Of a stretch of DNA of 15,817 bases, positions 1-8,208 are shown one piece after another. Every line of letters starts with the position of its first letter. Within the stretch, counting starts at the first letter, position 1. The position numbers and the translations under genes were made by a program. The stretch comes from Crocinitomicaceae bacterium. Its GTDB lineage: Bacteria > Bacteroidota > Bacteroidia > Flavobacteriales_D > Crocinitomicaceae. The notes below the pieces were generated by a model that had not been told where the DNA came from, made no database searches, and saw only the letters and a program-made list of their open reading frames with translations. The DNA lies in contig JAURNA010000117.1 of the NCBI GenBank assembly GCA_030830385.1, positions 1 through 15,817 on the forward strand. The letters run 5' to 3'.

Positions 1-5
1 CGATT

Positions 6-34
6 CTTACCAAACAGGTAAGCACTGGTTTTTT
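6..34 (+). terminator. Hairpin followed by T-run, possible terminator of a gene left of the window
   Basis: CTTACC (6-11) and GGTAAG (17-22) form a perfect 6-bp stem with a 5-nt loop. A run of six T (29-34) follows after six further bases. The T-run lies on the plus strand, so it would serve a rightward gene ending before the window rather than the leftward epimerase. The gap between stem and T-run is longer than in a classic intrinsic terminator, so the call is weak. Confidence 0.3.
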
Positions 35-70
35 CCTGATTTTACGCTTTCACGAATACGCGTTTTTCGA

Positions 71-1069
71 CTAGCGCTGTCGGTTTTCGATGGCAAACTG
101 AACCATTTCCGGCAAATCCCGAAACTGAACATTCAGGGCTTCACGCACTTTCGTATTGTCGTACGATCGGTGACTGAACAGAGCCCAGGAAGTTTCGCGG
201 GTAATCTCTGAGCGTTTTCCGAAGATCCAATGCAACACACTTAGCACTCTCCGTCCGAGAGCAACCATCCATTTTGGGGCCTCAAATCTTGGTGGCTTCT
301 TACCGAGCTGAGTGGAAATTTCTGTCATCAGGGTTTCGAAGGGTTGATTGCTTCCGATGCACAAATAACGCTCCGCTGAAATATCAGAATTCATCAGACG
401 GATCATAATTTCGGTCACGTCGCGTGCGTCTACCGTTGCGTTGGACCCCGGCGGATAAAACAACGACCCTTTTTCCAGGGTTTTGAATAAGGTAAGCGAA
501 CTTTCGCTCCAGTTTCCGGCGCCAATAACCACACAGGGATTTACCATCACGGCGTCCAGACCTTCTTCAATTCCCCGCCAGACCTCCTTCTCAGAAGCGT
601 ACTTTGAATGCGAGTATCCCGTGGTTTTCGGTGTTACTTTCCAGGGAGTCGTTTCCGAAATTACAGCACCCGTACCTTCACCGATCGCTGCCGTTGAACT
701 CACATGACATAGTTTCAATCCGTATTCGAGTGCAACGTTCACAACATTCGCAGTTCCCTGACGATTGATGTGCATCATCGTATTGAAATCGCGTCGATGA
801 AAGGAAACCATCGCAGCGCAATGATAGACAGAATCACACCCTTTCATGAATTCAAGAAGATCTTCGGTTTCCAAAACGTCTCCCTTCACCCACTCAATCC
901 GATTCCATCGCGTTTCCCATTCTTTGGACAAAAAATATCGAAAAAATGCCGCTACTTTCTCTTTGCGCTCGTCGGATCGATACAACGCACGAATTGCCAC
1001 CTCATCTTTCGAAAGATCGAAAATAAGTTGACTTCCCAAAACACCTGTTGCTCCCGTAATGAAAATCAT
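71..1069 (-). CDS. NAD(P)-dependent epimerase/dehydratase (extended SDR family)
   Basis: This 332-residue protein belongs to the extended short-chain dehydrogenase/reductase superfamily, which acts on nucleotide sugars, dihydroflavonol-like or sterol-like substrates; the substrate here cannot be read from sequence. The N-terminus MIFITGATGVLG is the Rossmann TGxxGxxG dinucleotide motif (residues 5-12). The catalytic pair is visible as S124/S125 in HVSSTAAIG and YSHSK (Y152, K156). The C-terminal third is the variable substrate-binding part. An ATG 12 codons upstream (1105) would add residues before the first beta strand that the family does not need, so I start at 1069. A box resembling the Bacteroidota -7 element (TACCTTCG, 1082-1075) sits 5 nt before this ATG and also argues against the upstream start. 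It stands alone, with no same-strand neighbour close by. The family call is firm; the reaction is unknown. Confidence 0.9.
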   Translation of the reverse strand: MIFITGATGVLGSQLIFDLSKDEVAIRALYRSDERKEKVAAFFRYFLSKEWETRWNRIEWVKGDVLETEDLLEFMKGCDSVYHCAAMVSFHRRDFNTMMHINRQGTANVVNVALEYGLKLCHVSSTAAIGEGTGAVISETTPWKVTPKTTGYSHSKYASEKEVWRGIEEGLDAVMVNPCVVIGAGNWSESSLTLFKTLEKGSLFYPPGSNATVDARDVTEIMIRLMNSDISAERYLCIGSNQPFETLMTEISTQLGKKPPRFEAPKWMVALGRRVLSVLHWIFGKRSEITRETSWALFSHRSYDNTKVREALNVQFRDLPEMVQFAIENRQR

Positions 1070-1195
1070 CCGTACGAAGGTACAATCTTTCCCGAATCCG
1101 GCCATTTTAGCGTTTCATGAATTCGTACGATCGTTTCCGCCTTTCGGATTATCATTTTTTTTGCACGGCCTGGCGAGTTGTCGTTACCGGGTTCC

Positions 1196-1477
1196 ATGAG
1201 ATTCGTTGTAATTTCTGCGCTTTTACTTGGAAGAAATCTAATGACTTCATGCAAGTCGGAGTACGAAGAGAGATTAGAGAAAGCCTGTGAGCTGAAGCAG
1301 AAGATACCGCTTATTCAGGTGGGGAACAAGCTGATTCCAATGCACCCAGTTTTGCGGCGATCAAAGACTGAGTTCTTCGTTTGGGTCCCAAAACACGTTC
1401 TGGAAATCGACTACCTGATCGTATTTGACCTGAATGCCTTCTTTTTGCAGTCGTTTTTCCATCGCGTCCGGTTCTGA
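1196..1477 (+). pseudogene. Possible decayed small lipoprotein gene
   Basis: A reading frame from ATG 1196 encodes a hydrophobic N-terminus ending in a lipobox-like MTSC (ISALLLGRNLMTSC), followed by a charged helical stretch KSEYEERLEKACELKQK. That arrangement resembles the tiny lipoproteins common in Flavobacteriales. The frame then runs 117 bp into the 3' end of the alkyltransferase-like gene on the other strand, so its last ~40 residues are antisense to a conserved gene and are unlikely to be native. The basic G-R-N inside the hydrophobic core is also odd for a working signal peptide. My reading is a remnant whose original stop is lost, or chance. No convincing promoter was seen. Confidence 0.25.
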
Positions 1478-1705
1478 AAAATGCATTTTTCCAGTGAGCA
1501 ATCCCATCCTGTTCACCACTCGATGAGCAGGTATATCCGGAACGCTTACCGAAGCATTCATCGCCCAGCCTACCATTCTGCTCGACCTCGGTGCTCCCAA
1601 ATAACGTGCAATCGCGCCATAGGACGTAACCCGACCTTCCGGAATTAAACGCACAACGTCATACACGTCTGCAAAAAAATCCTTGCTTTCATCGCTGAGT
1701 TTCAT
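1361..1705 (-). CDS. Alkyltransferase-like protein (MGMT DNA-binding domain, no reactive Cys)
   Basis: This 114-residue protein is the DNA-binding domain of O6-alkylguanine-DNA alkyltransferases. It has the conserved GRVTSYGAIA segment, the recognition helix SSRMVGWAM with its Arg finger, and the active-site strand. The acceptor motif, PCHR in true MGMT, reads PAHR here (DIPAHRVVN, residues 57-65 from this start), so the suicidal alkyl transfer cannot occur. Alkyltransferase-like proteins (ATL; PWHR in E. coli and S. pombe) bind and flip O6-alkylguanine and hand the lesion to nucleotide excision repair, and that role is inferred here. There is no N-terminal methyltransferase subdomain, as expected for ATLs. 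ATG 1705 is preferred over ATG 1732 because a promoter-like TACATTTC lies between them. It is monocistronic and converges with the possible lipoprotein remnant. Confidence 0.87.
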   Translation of the reverse strand: MKLSDESKDFFADVYDVVRLIPEGRVTSYGAIARYLGAPRSSRMVGWAMNASVSVPDIPAHRVVNRMGLLTGKMHFSEPDAMEKRLQKEGIQVKYDQVVDFQNVFWDPNEELSL

Positions 1706-1709
1706 AGCG

Positions 1710-1736
1710 GAAATGTACGCATTCTGTAACACTCAA
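1710..1736 (-). promoter_or_regulatory. Promoter candidate for the alkyltransferase-like gene
   Basis: On the minus strand TTG (1736-1734) is followed after 16 bp by TACATTTC (1717-1710), one mismatch from the Bacteroidota -7 consensus TAnnTTTG. The spacing is one short of the usual 17-23. The box ends 4 nt before ATG 1705, so transcription would begin at or next to the start codon. Confidence 0.4.
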
Positions 1737-1747
1737 GTTGCCCATCG

Positions 1748-1969
1748 TTATGCAAACGCCATGAAATAAAGATGTGTGTTCGCGTTGATTTGCGATGGCT
1801 TACTTGACAACGGATGGCTTGATGCTACCGAAAGAATCATGGAACGAATCATGTGGGTTAAAGGTTCAAGCGAATTCACTTCCACGCGGTATTCATGTGT
1901 CATGAAGTTGCTGCCACCCGGCCATTCCTTGATAACCAGCGGTGTCTTGTCTGTAATTTCCAGGATCAT
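1748..1969 (-). CDS. Small hypothetical protein, doubtful
   Basis: A 73-codon frame that I do not recognise. Its N-terminal half (MILEITDKTPLVIKEWPG, then MTHEYRVEVNS) reads like a globular protein, and its codons look similar to those of the neighbours. It would end 42 bp before the alkyltransferase-like gene on the same strand. There is no ribosome-binding site, promoter or known motif. A frame of similar length lies opposite it (1776-1985, GTG start), so one or both may be chance. Confidence 0.22.
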   Translation of the reverse strand: MILEITDKTPLVIKEWPGGSNFMTHEYRVEVNSLEPLTHMIRSMILSVASSHPLSSKPSQINANTHLYFMAFA

Positions 1970-2203
1970 TTCGACGATTGAATGAGTAAATCCGGTCTGT
2001 AAATCGATCGTTGCAACTAATTATTGCTATCTTTAATCAACTTACAGGCAGAACGATTGCGTTACTGATCTGCGATTCGTGACCACTATGAGAAATCCGA
2101 CCGGAAATACCGCATTGATGGCCATCCATGACGGCTGGAACCCCATGACGCATCCCGTTCGTTCTGACTTTCTCCATTTTATTCATGCATAAATAAACCT
2201 GAC
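1970..2203. other. Intergenic region upstream of the amine oxidase
   Basis: I see no convincing gene here. TATCTTTA at 2028-2035 differs at one base from TAnnTTTG and has a TTG 14 bp upstream (2011-2013). It could be the amine oxidase promoter, which would leave a leader of about 165 nt. A perfect 10-bp palindrome GATGGCCATC lies at 2117-2126 inside that leader. No tRNA-like or riboswitch-like fold was recognised. Confidence 0.3.
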
Positions 2204-4108
2204 ATGGCACAGTATTCAAGCCGGAAAGACTTTTTGAACAAAAACCCACGAGCTACAGCTTTCGCTATGTTGGCTGAGGCAAGTCTGCAAACCCAGCGTA
2301 TGATGGACCTCTCCAGGAAGCTCAAACCGGGGCAATTGGAAGGCAAAGACGTTATTATTATCGGTTCGGGAGTGGCCGGATTAACCACAGCTTACGAATT
2401 ACTTGAACAAAAATCGGGAGCCAATGTAACCGTTCTGGAAGCGCTGAACAGAACAGGAGGCAGATGCTTGAGCCTTCGCACCGGAGACGTTCTGAGGGAG
2501 GATAAAGACAGCGATCTTTTCAACTCGGCTCCCGGTGAGCCACAAGTTGTGCGATTCAAACGTCCCACAGGTGATGCAGAGCCATATCTCAACGCAGGGC
2601 CCGGAAGAATCCCAAGCAGTCACAAGCGCTTATTGGGGTACTTGAAAAAATTCTCCGTTGACATCGAGGTCTATGTGATGAATTCAGAATCAAACTTGGT
2701 TCAGAAAAACCGGAGTTTTGACGGTGAACCGATGGCATACCGACGTTTGGATCACAATACGAGAGGTTGGATTTCACAAATGGTATACGAAAATGCAAAT
2801 GACCTACTGAAGCAAACCTATCCGGATATGAGCGACGAACTGCGCGGGCAACGTGTCAAAGAACTCCAGAGTTTGATGACGAGCTTCGGTGAACTCGATG
2901 GTAGCGGAAAATATGTCGTTACCGCGGGCGAGGATGGATTGGAAAACGGACGCACTCGTGCGGGCTACAAAGTGTTGCCGGGTGTAGATGCAGGAGAAGT
3001 TGCTCCGGCGATCGACCTTAACGAATTGCTTCAATCCGAATTTTGGGAAGACACGCGCTTCTACCAACCGGTGGATTTCTTATGGCAGCCCACTCTTTTT
3101 CAACCTGTTGGCGGAATGGATCAGGTACAGCATGCCTTCGCCCAGCAAGTTGCTGCTCTGGGAGGGAATATTCATTTAAACAGCCCGGTGAAAAAAATTG
3201 ATTGGGACCATCACCGAAATACATTTAAAATAATGGTTGGCCAAATCGGAACTGAAGAACTCATCGAATACGAAGCGGATTATTGTTTCTGCAATTTGGC
3301 AATGCCCTTCCTCGATAAAATCCTCTCCAAGCAGTTGATAAATAATAGCCCCAATGGTCTCGAAAGCAACTTTAAAAACGCCTTAAAAGCTGTGTTCAAA
3401 GCTCAGTTCAATCCAACGGAAGTTCCCGGATACGAAGAAAGAGAAGACGGTTTCGTACCTCGCTTTTTAGCATGCACAACAAAAGTAGGATGGCAAGCCG
3501 AGCGCCACTTGTGGCAGGGAAGTGCGATTCGAAAAGACACGTTGAACGTCGAAGAATCCGAAGTGGGTGTCGTCCCCATTTTTGGAGGAATCTCCTGGAC
3601 GGATAATGAAATTCAACAAATCTGGTATCCATCAACGGCATATCAGGACCAAAAAGGTGTGCTCACCGGCGCGTACAACTTCGATAAAGTTGCTCATGAT
3701 TGGGGGAATTTAACCGTTCAACAGCGTCTGGACAAAGCAAAAACGGACGCTAAAAAATTCGGCGAGAAATTCGGTGAGGGTCTGAAGGAAGGTTTGGCGA
3801 TTGCCTGGCAAAACATGCCTCATATCAAAGGCGGTTGGGCAAACTGGTACACAGTTGGAGACGACGAATATGCTGCCGAACAATTCAACATTCTCACGCA
3901 GGGATCATCTGTTCGAAATTCTCAGGGAGAAGGTGGAAACGATCCCTGTTTCTTCATCGTGGGGGATCAGGTTTCTTCCCTACCCGGATGGCAGGAAGGC
4001 GCAATTGCATCGGCGATCAATGCCATTTCCCGTATTGCAAAACCGGGAGTTCGAGTGCCACACTTGGCCAAACTACCCGATGTGCGTCTCATGGTAGAAG
4101 GTGTTTAG
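2204..4108 (+). CDS. Flavin amine oxidase / L-amino-acid oxidase family protein
   Basis: This 634-residue FAD enzyme belongs to the amine oxidase superfamily, which oxidises amines or amino acids with release of ammonia and hydrogen peroxide. The FAD-binding Rossmann motif GSGVAGL is at 54-60, with the ribose-binding acid E79 and the following GGRC (85-88). AGPGRIPSSH (131-140) matches the flavin-contacting segment of bacterial L-amino-acid oxidases and tryptophan/phenylalanine 2-monooxygenase relatives. The C-terminal FAD segment GDQVSSLPGWQEGA is at 587-600. The N-terminus carries SRKDFL, which resembles a Tat motif (SRRxFLK), but no hydrophobic stretch follows, so I do not predict export. 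ATG 2204 is the only start well ahead of the FAD motif. It stands alone and converges on glmS with a 37-bp gap. Substrate is unknown; L-amino acid is the best guess. Confidence 0.88.
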   Translation: MAQYSSRKDFLNKNPRATAFAMLAEASLQTQRMMDLSRKLKPGQLEGKDVIIIGSGVAGLTTAYELLEQKSGANVTVLEALNRTGGRCLSLRTGDVLREDKDSDLFNSAPGEPQVVRFKRPTGDAEPYLNAGPGRIPSSHKRLLGYLKKFSVDIEVYVMNSESNLVQKNRSFDGEPMAYRRLDHNTRGWISQMVYENANDLLKQTYPDMSDELRGQRVKELQSLMTSFGELDGSGKYVVTAGEDGLENGRTRAGYKVLPGVDAGEVAPAIDLNELLQSEFWEDTRFYQPVDFLWQPTLFQPVGGMDQVQHAFAQQVAALGGNIHLNSPVKKIDWDHHRNTFKIMVGQIGTEELIEYEADYCFCNLAMPFLDKILSKQLINNSPNGLESNFKNALKAVFKAQFNPTEVPGYEEREDGFVPRFLACTTKVGWQAERHLWQGSAIRKDTLNVEESEVGVVPIFGGISWTDNEIQQIWYPSTAYQDQKGVLTGAYNFDKVAHDWGNLTVQQRLDKAKTDAKKFGEKFGEGLKEGLAIAWQNMPHIKGGWANWYTVGDDEYAAEQFNILTQGSSVRNSQGEGGNDPCFFIVGDQVSSLPGWQEGAIASAINAISRIAKPGVRVPHLAKLPDVRLMVEGV

Positions 4109-4113
4109 TGGAG

Positions 4114-4134
4114 TCCCTGCTTACAAATGAGGGA
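4114..4134. terminator. Weak inverted repeat between convergent genes
   Basis: TCCCT (4114-4118) and AGGGA (4130-4134) could pair around an 11-nt loop in the 37-bp gap between the convergent amine oxidase and glmS genes. Position suits a bidirectional terminator, but the stem is short and there is no T-run. Confidence 0.2.
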
Positions 4135-4145
4135 TTCAATACCCC

Positions 4146-5990
4146 CTATTCGACCGTCACTGACTTCGCTAGGTTACGCGGTTGATCCACGTTACATCCG
4201 CGCATTACAGCGATGCGATATGACAACAGTTGGAACGGAATTGTTGCCAGCAATGGTACAAGATGCTCATCGGTTTCCGGAATTTCAATCACGTGATCTG
4301 CGATTTCTCTCACCTGTTCGTCGCCTTCCGTAACAATAGCAATAATCTTTCCCTTTCGCGCCTTCACTTCCTGAATGTTGCTCACTACTTTTTCGTAAGA
4401 CATTCCCTTGGTTGCTACGACAAATACGGGCATTTCTTCATCAATCAATGCAATGGGACCGTGCTTCATCTCCGCTGCAGGATATCCCTCTGCGTGGATG
4501 TACGAAATCTCTTTGAGTTTAAGGGCACCTTCAAGTGCTACCGGGAACGAACTGCCTCGTCCTAAATAGAGTGCATTTGACGCTCCCTGGTACTCACCGG
4601 AAATGTATTCGATTTGCTGATTGGATTCCAACACCTTTTTCACCTTCGCAGGAATGGCTTCCAATTCTGAAAGCATTCCACGGAACTTGGTTGAGCTCAG
4701 GGTTCCTTTTTGATTCGCTAACGAGAGTGCCATCAGCGTGAGCACCGTCACCTGAGCGGTAAATGCTTTTGTAGATGCCACTCCGATTTCCGGACCGGCG
4801 TGTGTGTATGAACCTGCGTCGGTAATGCGTGAAATGGAAGATCCTACAACGTTACAAATTCCAAGAATGGTCGCTCCGCGGGACTTCGCAAGTTCCAATG
4901 CCGCCAGTGTATCTGCTGTTTCTCCCGATTGAGACACGGCAATCACGATATCGTTTTCACCGATGATCGGGTTTCGGTATCTAAACTCAGATGCATACTC
5001 TACTTCTACGTTGATGCGCGCCAAATCTTCAAACAGATATTCTCCTACCAGACAGGCATGCCATGACGTACCACACGCAATCATAATCACACGATTTGCG
5101 TTGATCAGTTTTTGTTCGTATTCTCTGATTCCACCCAGTGAAACACGGCCTTTCTCAGCATTCAACCGGCCTCGGAAACAATCTTCAATCGATCGAGGTT
5201 GCTCATGAATTTCCTTCAGCATAAAGTGATCATATCCCCCTTTTTCCAATGCCTCAAGGTGCAACTCGAGCTCCTGAACATATGGCGTTTTCTGAATGTC
5301 GTCGATGCCGTATATTTTGAGTTCTTCTCCTCTTTTGATCACGGCTATTTCCTCGTCATCCAGGTAAACCACCTGACGTGTGTACTCAACGATCGGCGTT
5401 GCATCAGAAGCCAGGTAAAAATCCCCTTCATCTCCAATTCCCACCACAAGTGGACTGCTCTTTCGAGCGGCAATCAATTTATTCGGTTCTTTCTTGGAAA
5501 TGACGACAAGCGCATACGCTCCAACTACCTGTTGTAAGGCAAGCCGCACGCTCTCTCCTAGTTTCGTTCCGGCGTTTTTTTGAATGTCTTCGATCAAATA
5601 ACACAGCACCTCGGTATCCGTATCGCTTCTGAAGGTGTATCCTTTGGACAGCAATTGCTTCCTGATCGCGTCGTAGTTCTCAATAATTCCGTTGTGAATG
5701 ACCGCTATCGACTCACTCTCTGAATAATGCGGGTGCGCGTTTGTGTCGTTGGGAGCTCCATGGGTTGCCCAGCGCGTATGGCCGATCCCGGATGTACCGG
5801 ATGTATCCAGATCGCCTGAATAGGCCTCAAGATTCGCAACTTTTCCCTGCTTCTTATAAACGTTGAGTGAATCGTTGGATAGCAATGCCACCCCGGCACT
5901 GTCGTATCCTCTGTATTCCAATCGCTTCAATCCTTTGATGATAATCGGATACGCTTCTTTGTTCCCGATATATCCAACAATTCCACACAT
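4146..5990 (-). CDS. glmS: Glutamine--fructose-6-phosphate aminotransferase (isomerising)
   Basis: GlmS makes glucosamine-6-phosphate from fructose-6-phosphate and glutamine, the entry step to UDP-GlcNAc for peptidoglycan and LPS. The 614-residue length is standard. The protein begins MCGIVGYIG, so Cys2 is the N-terminal nucleophile of the class II glutaminase domain (about 1-225), with GHTRWATHG and HNGIIENY following. Two SIS domains bind the sugar phosphate: CGTSWHACL, SQSGETADT and VASTKAFTAQ mark the first, and ALKLKEISYIHAEGYPAAEM the second. The C-terminus DQPRNLAKSVTVE is the family signature tail. It lies 11 bp after the DUF4270 gene and is the last gene of the three-gene leftward operon. 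Confidence 0.98.
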   Translation of the reverse strand: MCGIVGYIGNKEAYPIIIKGLKRLEYRGYDSAGVALLSNDSLNVYKKQGKVANLEAYSGDLDTSGTSGIGHTRWATHGAPNDTNAHPHYSESESIAVIHNGIIENYDAIRKQLLSKGYTFRSDTDTEVLCYLIEDIQKNAGTKLGESVRLALQQVVGAYALVVISKKEPNKLIAARKSSPLVVGIGDEGDFYLASDATPIVEYTRQVVYLDDEEIAVIKRGEELKIYGIDDIQKTPYVQELELHLEALEKGGYDHFMLKEIHEQPRSIEDCFRGRLNAEKGRVSLGGIREYEQKLINANRVIMIACGTSWHACLVGEYLFEDLARINVEVEYASEFRYRNPIIGENDIVIAVSQSGETADTLAALELAKSRGATILGICNVVGSSISRITDAGSYTHAGPEIGVASTKAFTAQVTVLTLMALSLANQKGTLSSTKFRGMLSELEAIPAKVKKVLESNQQIEYISGEYQGASNALYLGRGSSFPVALEGALKLKEISYIHAEGYPAAEMKHGPIALIDEEMPVFVVATKGMSYEKVVSNIQEVKARKGKIIAIVTEGDEQVREIADHVIEIPETDEHLVPLLATIPFQLLSYRIAVMRGCNVDQPRNLAKSVTVE

Positions 5991-6001
5991 AGGTCTATAT
6001 T

Positions 6002-7318
6002 TTAAAATTCTGTATACAAAATACGAAATTTCGGCTTTACCTTTTTATCTGTGTCTATTCCGTTAAATACGACACGTTCAGCAGATGAAATGTAGAAAAT
6101 GGGTGCAACAACAATTCCGGTATTTTCCAGTTCGCCGTTTACCACTAACTGTACGTATTGCCTCAGGTTGACCTCAAACGACTTTGAGAAATTGCTGTAT
6201 TGCGCAATCTGCCCCAGGTTTGCCAGGGTCTTCGACGTATCCGTTAACCACGTTGCTGTAGAAAGTCCTGTACCCGGAGAATACTTTGATCCCGTTTGAT
6301 ATTGAACAGGTAATTCCAGTGTAGCTTTGTGAATCACTGCGTTTTTCGGAATGTTACTTAAACCCGGGACTGCGATTACACCGCGTACGCCAAATGCCTG
6401 TGCAAAGAATTCTTTCTGGCCTCTTGTGGAATCCGCCAAAATGAACTCCACTTCTGTATTCGTTGAATCGATGTCAACATGGTTGAAATCCGTGCATTCT
6501 GAACTGATACGCAACTCAAATTCTTTCGGTGTATTTCCTTCACGGTAGTACATAATTAGCTGCGAAGCCGGATCGTTCAGGTTGAAGTACGCCACCCCAC
6601 CAGTACCCGGAACCCATCCTCCACCGGTCGTTTTGATATGAAGACCTTTGAAATACTCCTGGAAAGCTTCATCGCTCTGCCAATTCTCAGGATTCGTTCC
6701 CGCATTGATCATCATATTGCGGCACATTGTCGTATCCAATGGAATGCGCAATTGTTTATTGTCGAGTGTATCATCACCTACAATCGATTGACCTGCATCG
6801 CTGAGTTCATGTACGTTCTGGCCGGGCATTACAAGATCCGTTCCTGCCGTCTGAACCGTTGAGTGGGCGTAATAATTGGTTTCGGTATCGAGACCGCCCG
6901 TTTCGGTAATTTCGAAGACCTCCATGTAGTGATCCGAGATATCGCCGTACAATCCACGGTACGAAAGTACCAGGACAAAAGAGTCGACCACGATTGAATC
7001 CATATCAAAAACGGGAGAAAATGCACTGAGTTGAAACTCCGTGTAAATTTCGGCGTTCATGGTACCAAACAAAGGATCGTTGTAGGAACCGAGCAATTCG
7101 TACACCGGATTGTCTGTGATAATCGAATCGTCGTAGTACGAATAGGTGATCAACGAAAAGGTATCCACACCTTCCGACGAGAGAATGTTGTTGTCTGCCA
7201 GTGTACTTTCTCCCAGGGAAGAAGTCTTTCTGCAGCTCACGGTTGCGAAAACAGCGATAAAAAAAGTAGCGGAAAGAACAATGCCTTTCCGCCACGCGTA
7301 CGGTTGCAATTTTGTCAT
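6002..7318 (-). CDS. DUF4270 family lipoprotein
   Basis: A 438-residue envelope protein that I assign to DUF4270, from its neighbourhood (between the short glycogen synthase and glmS, as in many Flavobacteriales) and its layout. A Lys/Arg-containing N-terminus and hydrophobic stretch (IVLSATFFIAVFA) end at a lipobox-like TVSC with Cys29. A long beta-rich domain follows, with features such as VVDSFVLVLSY, LRIPLDTTM and IHKATLELPV, and the C-terminal KVKPKFRILYTEF. The molecular function of the family is not known to me. ATG 7318 is chosen over ATG 7342 because it starts one base after the stop of the preceding gene, whereas 7342 would overlap it by 23 bp. The lipobox is not a strong one (Thr at -3), so lipidation is likely but not certain. 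Confidence 0.8.
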   Translation of the reverse strand: MTKLQPYAWRKGIVLSATFFIAVFATVSCRKTSSLGESTLADNNILSSEGVDTFSLITYSYYDDSIITDNPVYELLGSYNDPLFGTMNAEIYTEFQLSAFSPVFDMDSIVVDSFVLVLSYRGLYGDISDHYMEVFEITETGGLDTETNYYAHSTVQTAGTDLVMPGQNVHELSDAGQSIVGDDTLDNKQLRIPLDTTMCRNMMINAGTNPENWQSDEAFQEYFKGLHIKTTGGGWVPGTGGVAYFNLNDPASQLIMYYREGNTPKEFELRISSECTDFNHVDIDSTNTEVEFILADSTRGQKEFFAQAFGVRGVIAVPGLSNIPKNAVIHKATLELPVQYQTGSKYSPGTGLSTATWLTDTSKTLANLGQIAQYSNFSKSFEVNLRQYVQLVVNGELENTGIVVAPIFYISSAERVVFNGIDTDKKVKPKFRILYTEF

Positions 7319-7319
7319 G

Positions 7320-8141
7320 TTATATGAGGACTTCTGCTTCAATTACCTTATCCAAAAACTCGGATGTTGCTTTGACTTGGTTTTCTTCTGTTACCCATTC
7401 GAGTTTCTCGCAATCAGCGCCATCAAAAATCGTCTTCAACTCCGAATCAAGTTCTTCACTTCCAACGCTAATTCCATCTGCATACTTTACGGCGGCTTTC
7501 GTAAGGTTCACCAGTGACGGTTCTGCAAGGTCTGTAACAACATCGTCTGAGAAGCCGTCAAATTTAAGTTTTTCGGCAAATTTCGCATCCCAATTATTGT
7601 TAAAGCCCGTATTGTAAATGTTGTAGACCACGCGTGTATTTGAAAAGTGCGGATCGTCTTTGTAAAGCTCTTTGATGTACAATGGCATGAGTGACGTCAT
7701 CCATCCGTTACAATGAATTACGTCGGGTTGCCATCCTAGCTTCTTCACTGTCTCAAGGACACCGCGACAGAAAAACATTGAGCGCTCATCGTTGTCCACG
7801 CAATCTTTTCCTTCTTCGTCGGTCACGGTTACTTTTCTACGGAAATATTCGTCGTTATCGATGAAATACACCTGCATACGCGCCGCAGAAATAGACGCAA
7901 CTTTGATGATCAACGGATGATCCGTATCATCAATGATCATATTCATACCGGAAAGTCGTATTACTTCATGAAGTTGATGTCTCCTTTCGTTAATAATACC
8001 AAATCGGGGCATAAATACGCGGATTTCTTTTCCTCCTTCCTGAATTCCCTGTGCCATGTTGCGAACAGTGGTTGAAATCTCTGATTTCGGTAAAAATGGC
8101 GCAATCTCTTGCGAGATAAACAGTACTTTCTTTTTCTCCAT
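7320..8141 (-). CDS. Glycogen/starch synthase-like protein, N-terminal (GT5) domain only
   Basis: This 273-residue protein matches the starch synthase catalytic (GT5 N-terminal) domain: MEKKKVLFISQEIAPF at the start, HCNGWMTSLMPLYIK where canonical enzymes have HxHDW, and TKAAVKYADGISVGSEE near the end. Full GlgA is about 470 residues with a second glycosyltransferase domain holding the donor-binding residues, and that domain is absent here. The KxGGL motif near the N-terminus, which binds ADP-glucose in true GlgA, reads KSEIS instead. Glycogen synthesis is therefore doubtful. Such short forms next to DUF4270 and panC are usual in the group, so this is a family trait and not a truncation. ATG 8141 is chosen because ATG 8198 lies upstream of the promoter. 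First gene of the operon leading to glmS. Confidence 0.85.
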   Translation of the reverse strand: MEKKKVLFISQEIAPFLPKSEISTTVRNMAQGIQEGGKEIRVFMPRFGIINERRHQLHEVIRLSGMNMIIDDTDHPLIIKVASISAARMQVYFIDNDEYFRRKVTVTDEEGKDCVDNDERSMFFCRGVLETVKKLGWQPDVIHCNGWMTSLMPLYIKELYKDDPHFSNTRVVYNIYNTGFNNNWDAKFAEKLKFDGFSDDVVTDLAEPSLVNLTKAAVKYADGISVGSEELDSELKTIFDGADCEKLEWVTEENQVKATSEFLDKVIEAEVLI

Positions 8142-8167
8142 GAAATCTATTTTCGTAAAAAACTCTA

Positions 8168-8198
8168 CAAAAATATAGAAAAAAAAGCGGATTCTCAA
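8168..8198 (-). promoter_or_regulatory. Strong Bacteroidota-type promoter of the synthase-DUF4270-glmS operon
   Basis: On the minus strand TTG (8198-8196) is followed after exactly 20 bp by TATTTTTG (8175-8168), a full match to the TTG-N17-23-TAnnTTTG consensus. The predicted start of transcription is near 8164, leaving a leader of about 23 nt before ATG 8141. Confidence 0.7.
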
Positions 8199-8208
8199 CT
8201 AAAACAAA

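Noticed and set aside
1776..1985. Plus-strand 69-codon ORF
   Set aside because: It needs a GTG start, lies antisense to an equally weak frame, has no motif and no start signals.
2117..2126. 10-bp palindrome GATGGCCATC ahead of the amine oxidase
   Set aside because: Perfect but short, with no half-site extension or second copy; such palindromes are expected by chance.
2204..2270. Tat signal peptide on the amine oxidase (SRKDFL)
   Set aside because: Only one Arg of the pair is present and no hydrophobic region follows.
5991..6010. glmS ribozyme/riboswitch upstream of glmS
   Set aside because: Only 11 bp separate glmS from the DUF4270 gene, leaving no room for the ribozyme, which is known mainly from Gram-positive bacteria.
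7320..8141. Frameshift-truncated glgA
   Set aside because: The gene ends cleanly one base before the next ATG and no fragment of the second glycosyltransferase domain follows; short forms in this neighbourhood are the norm for the group.
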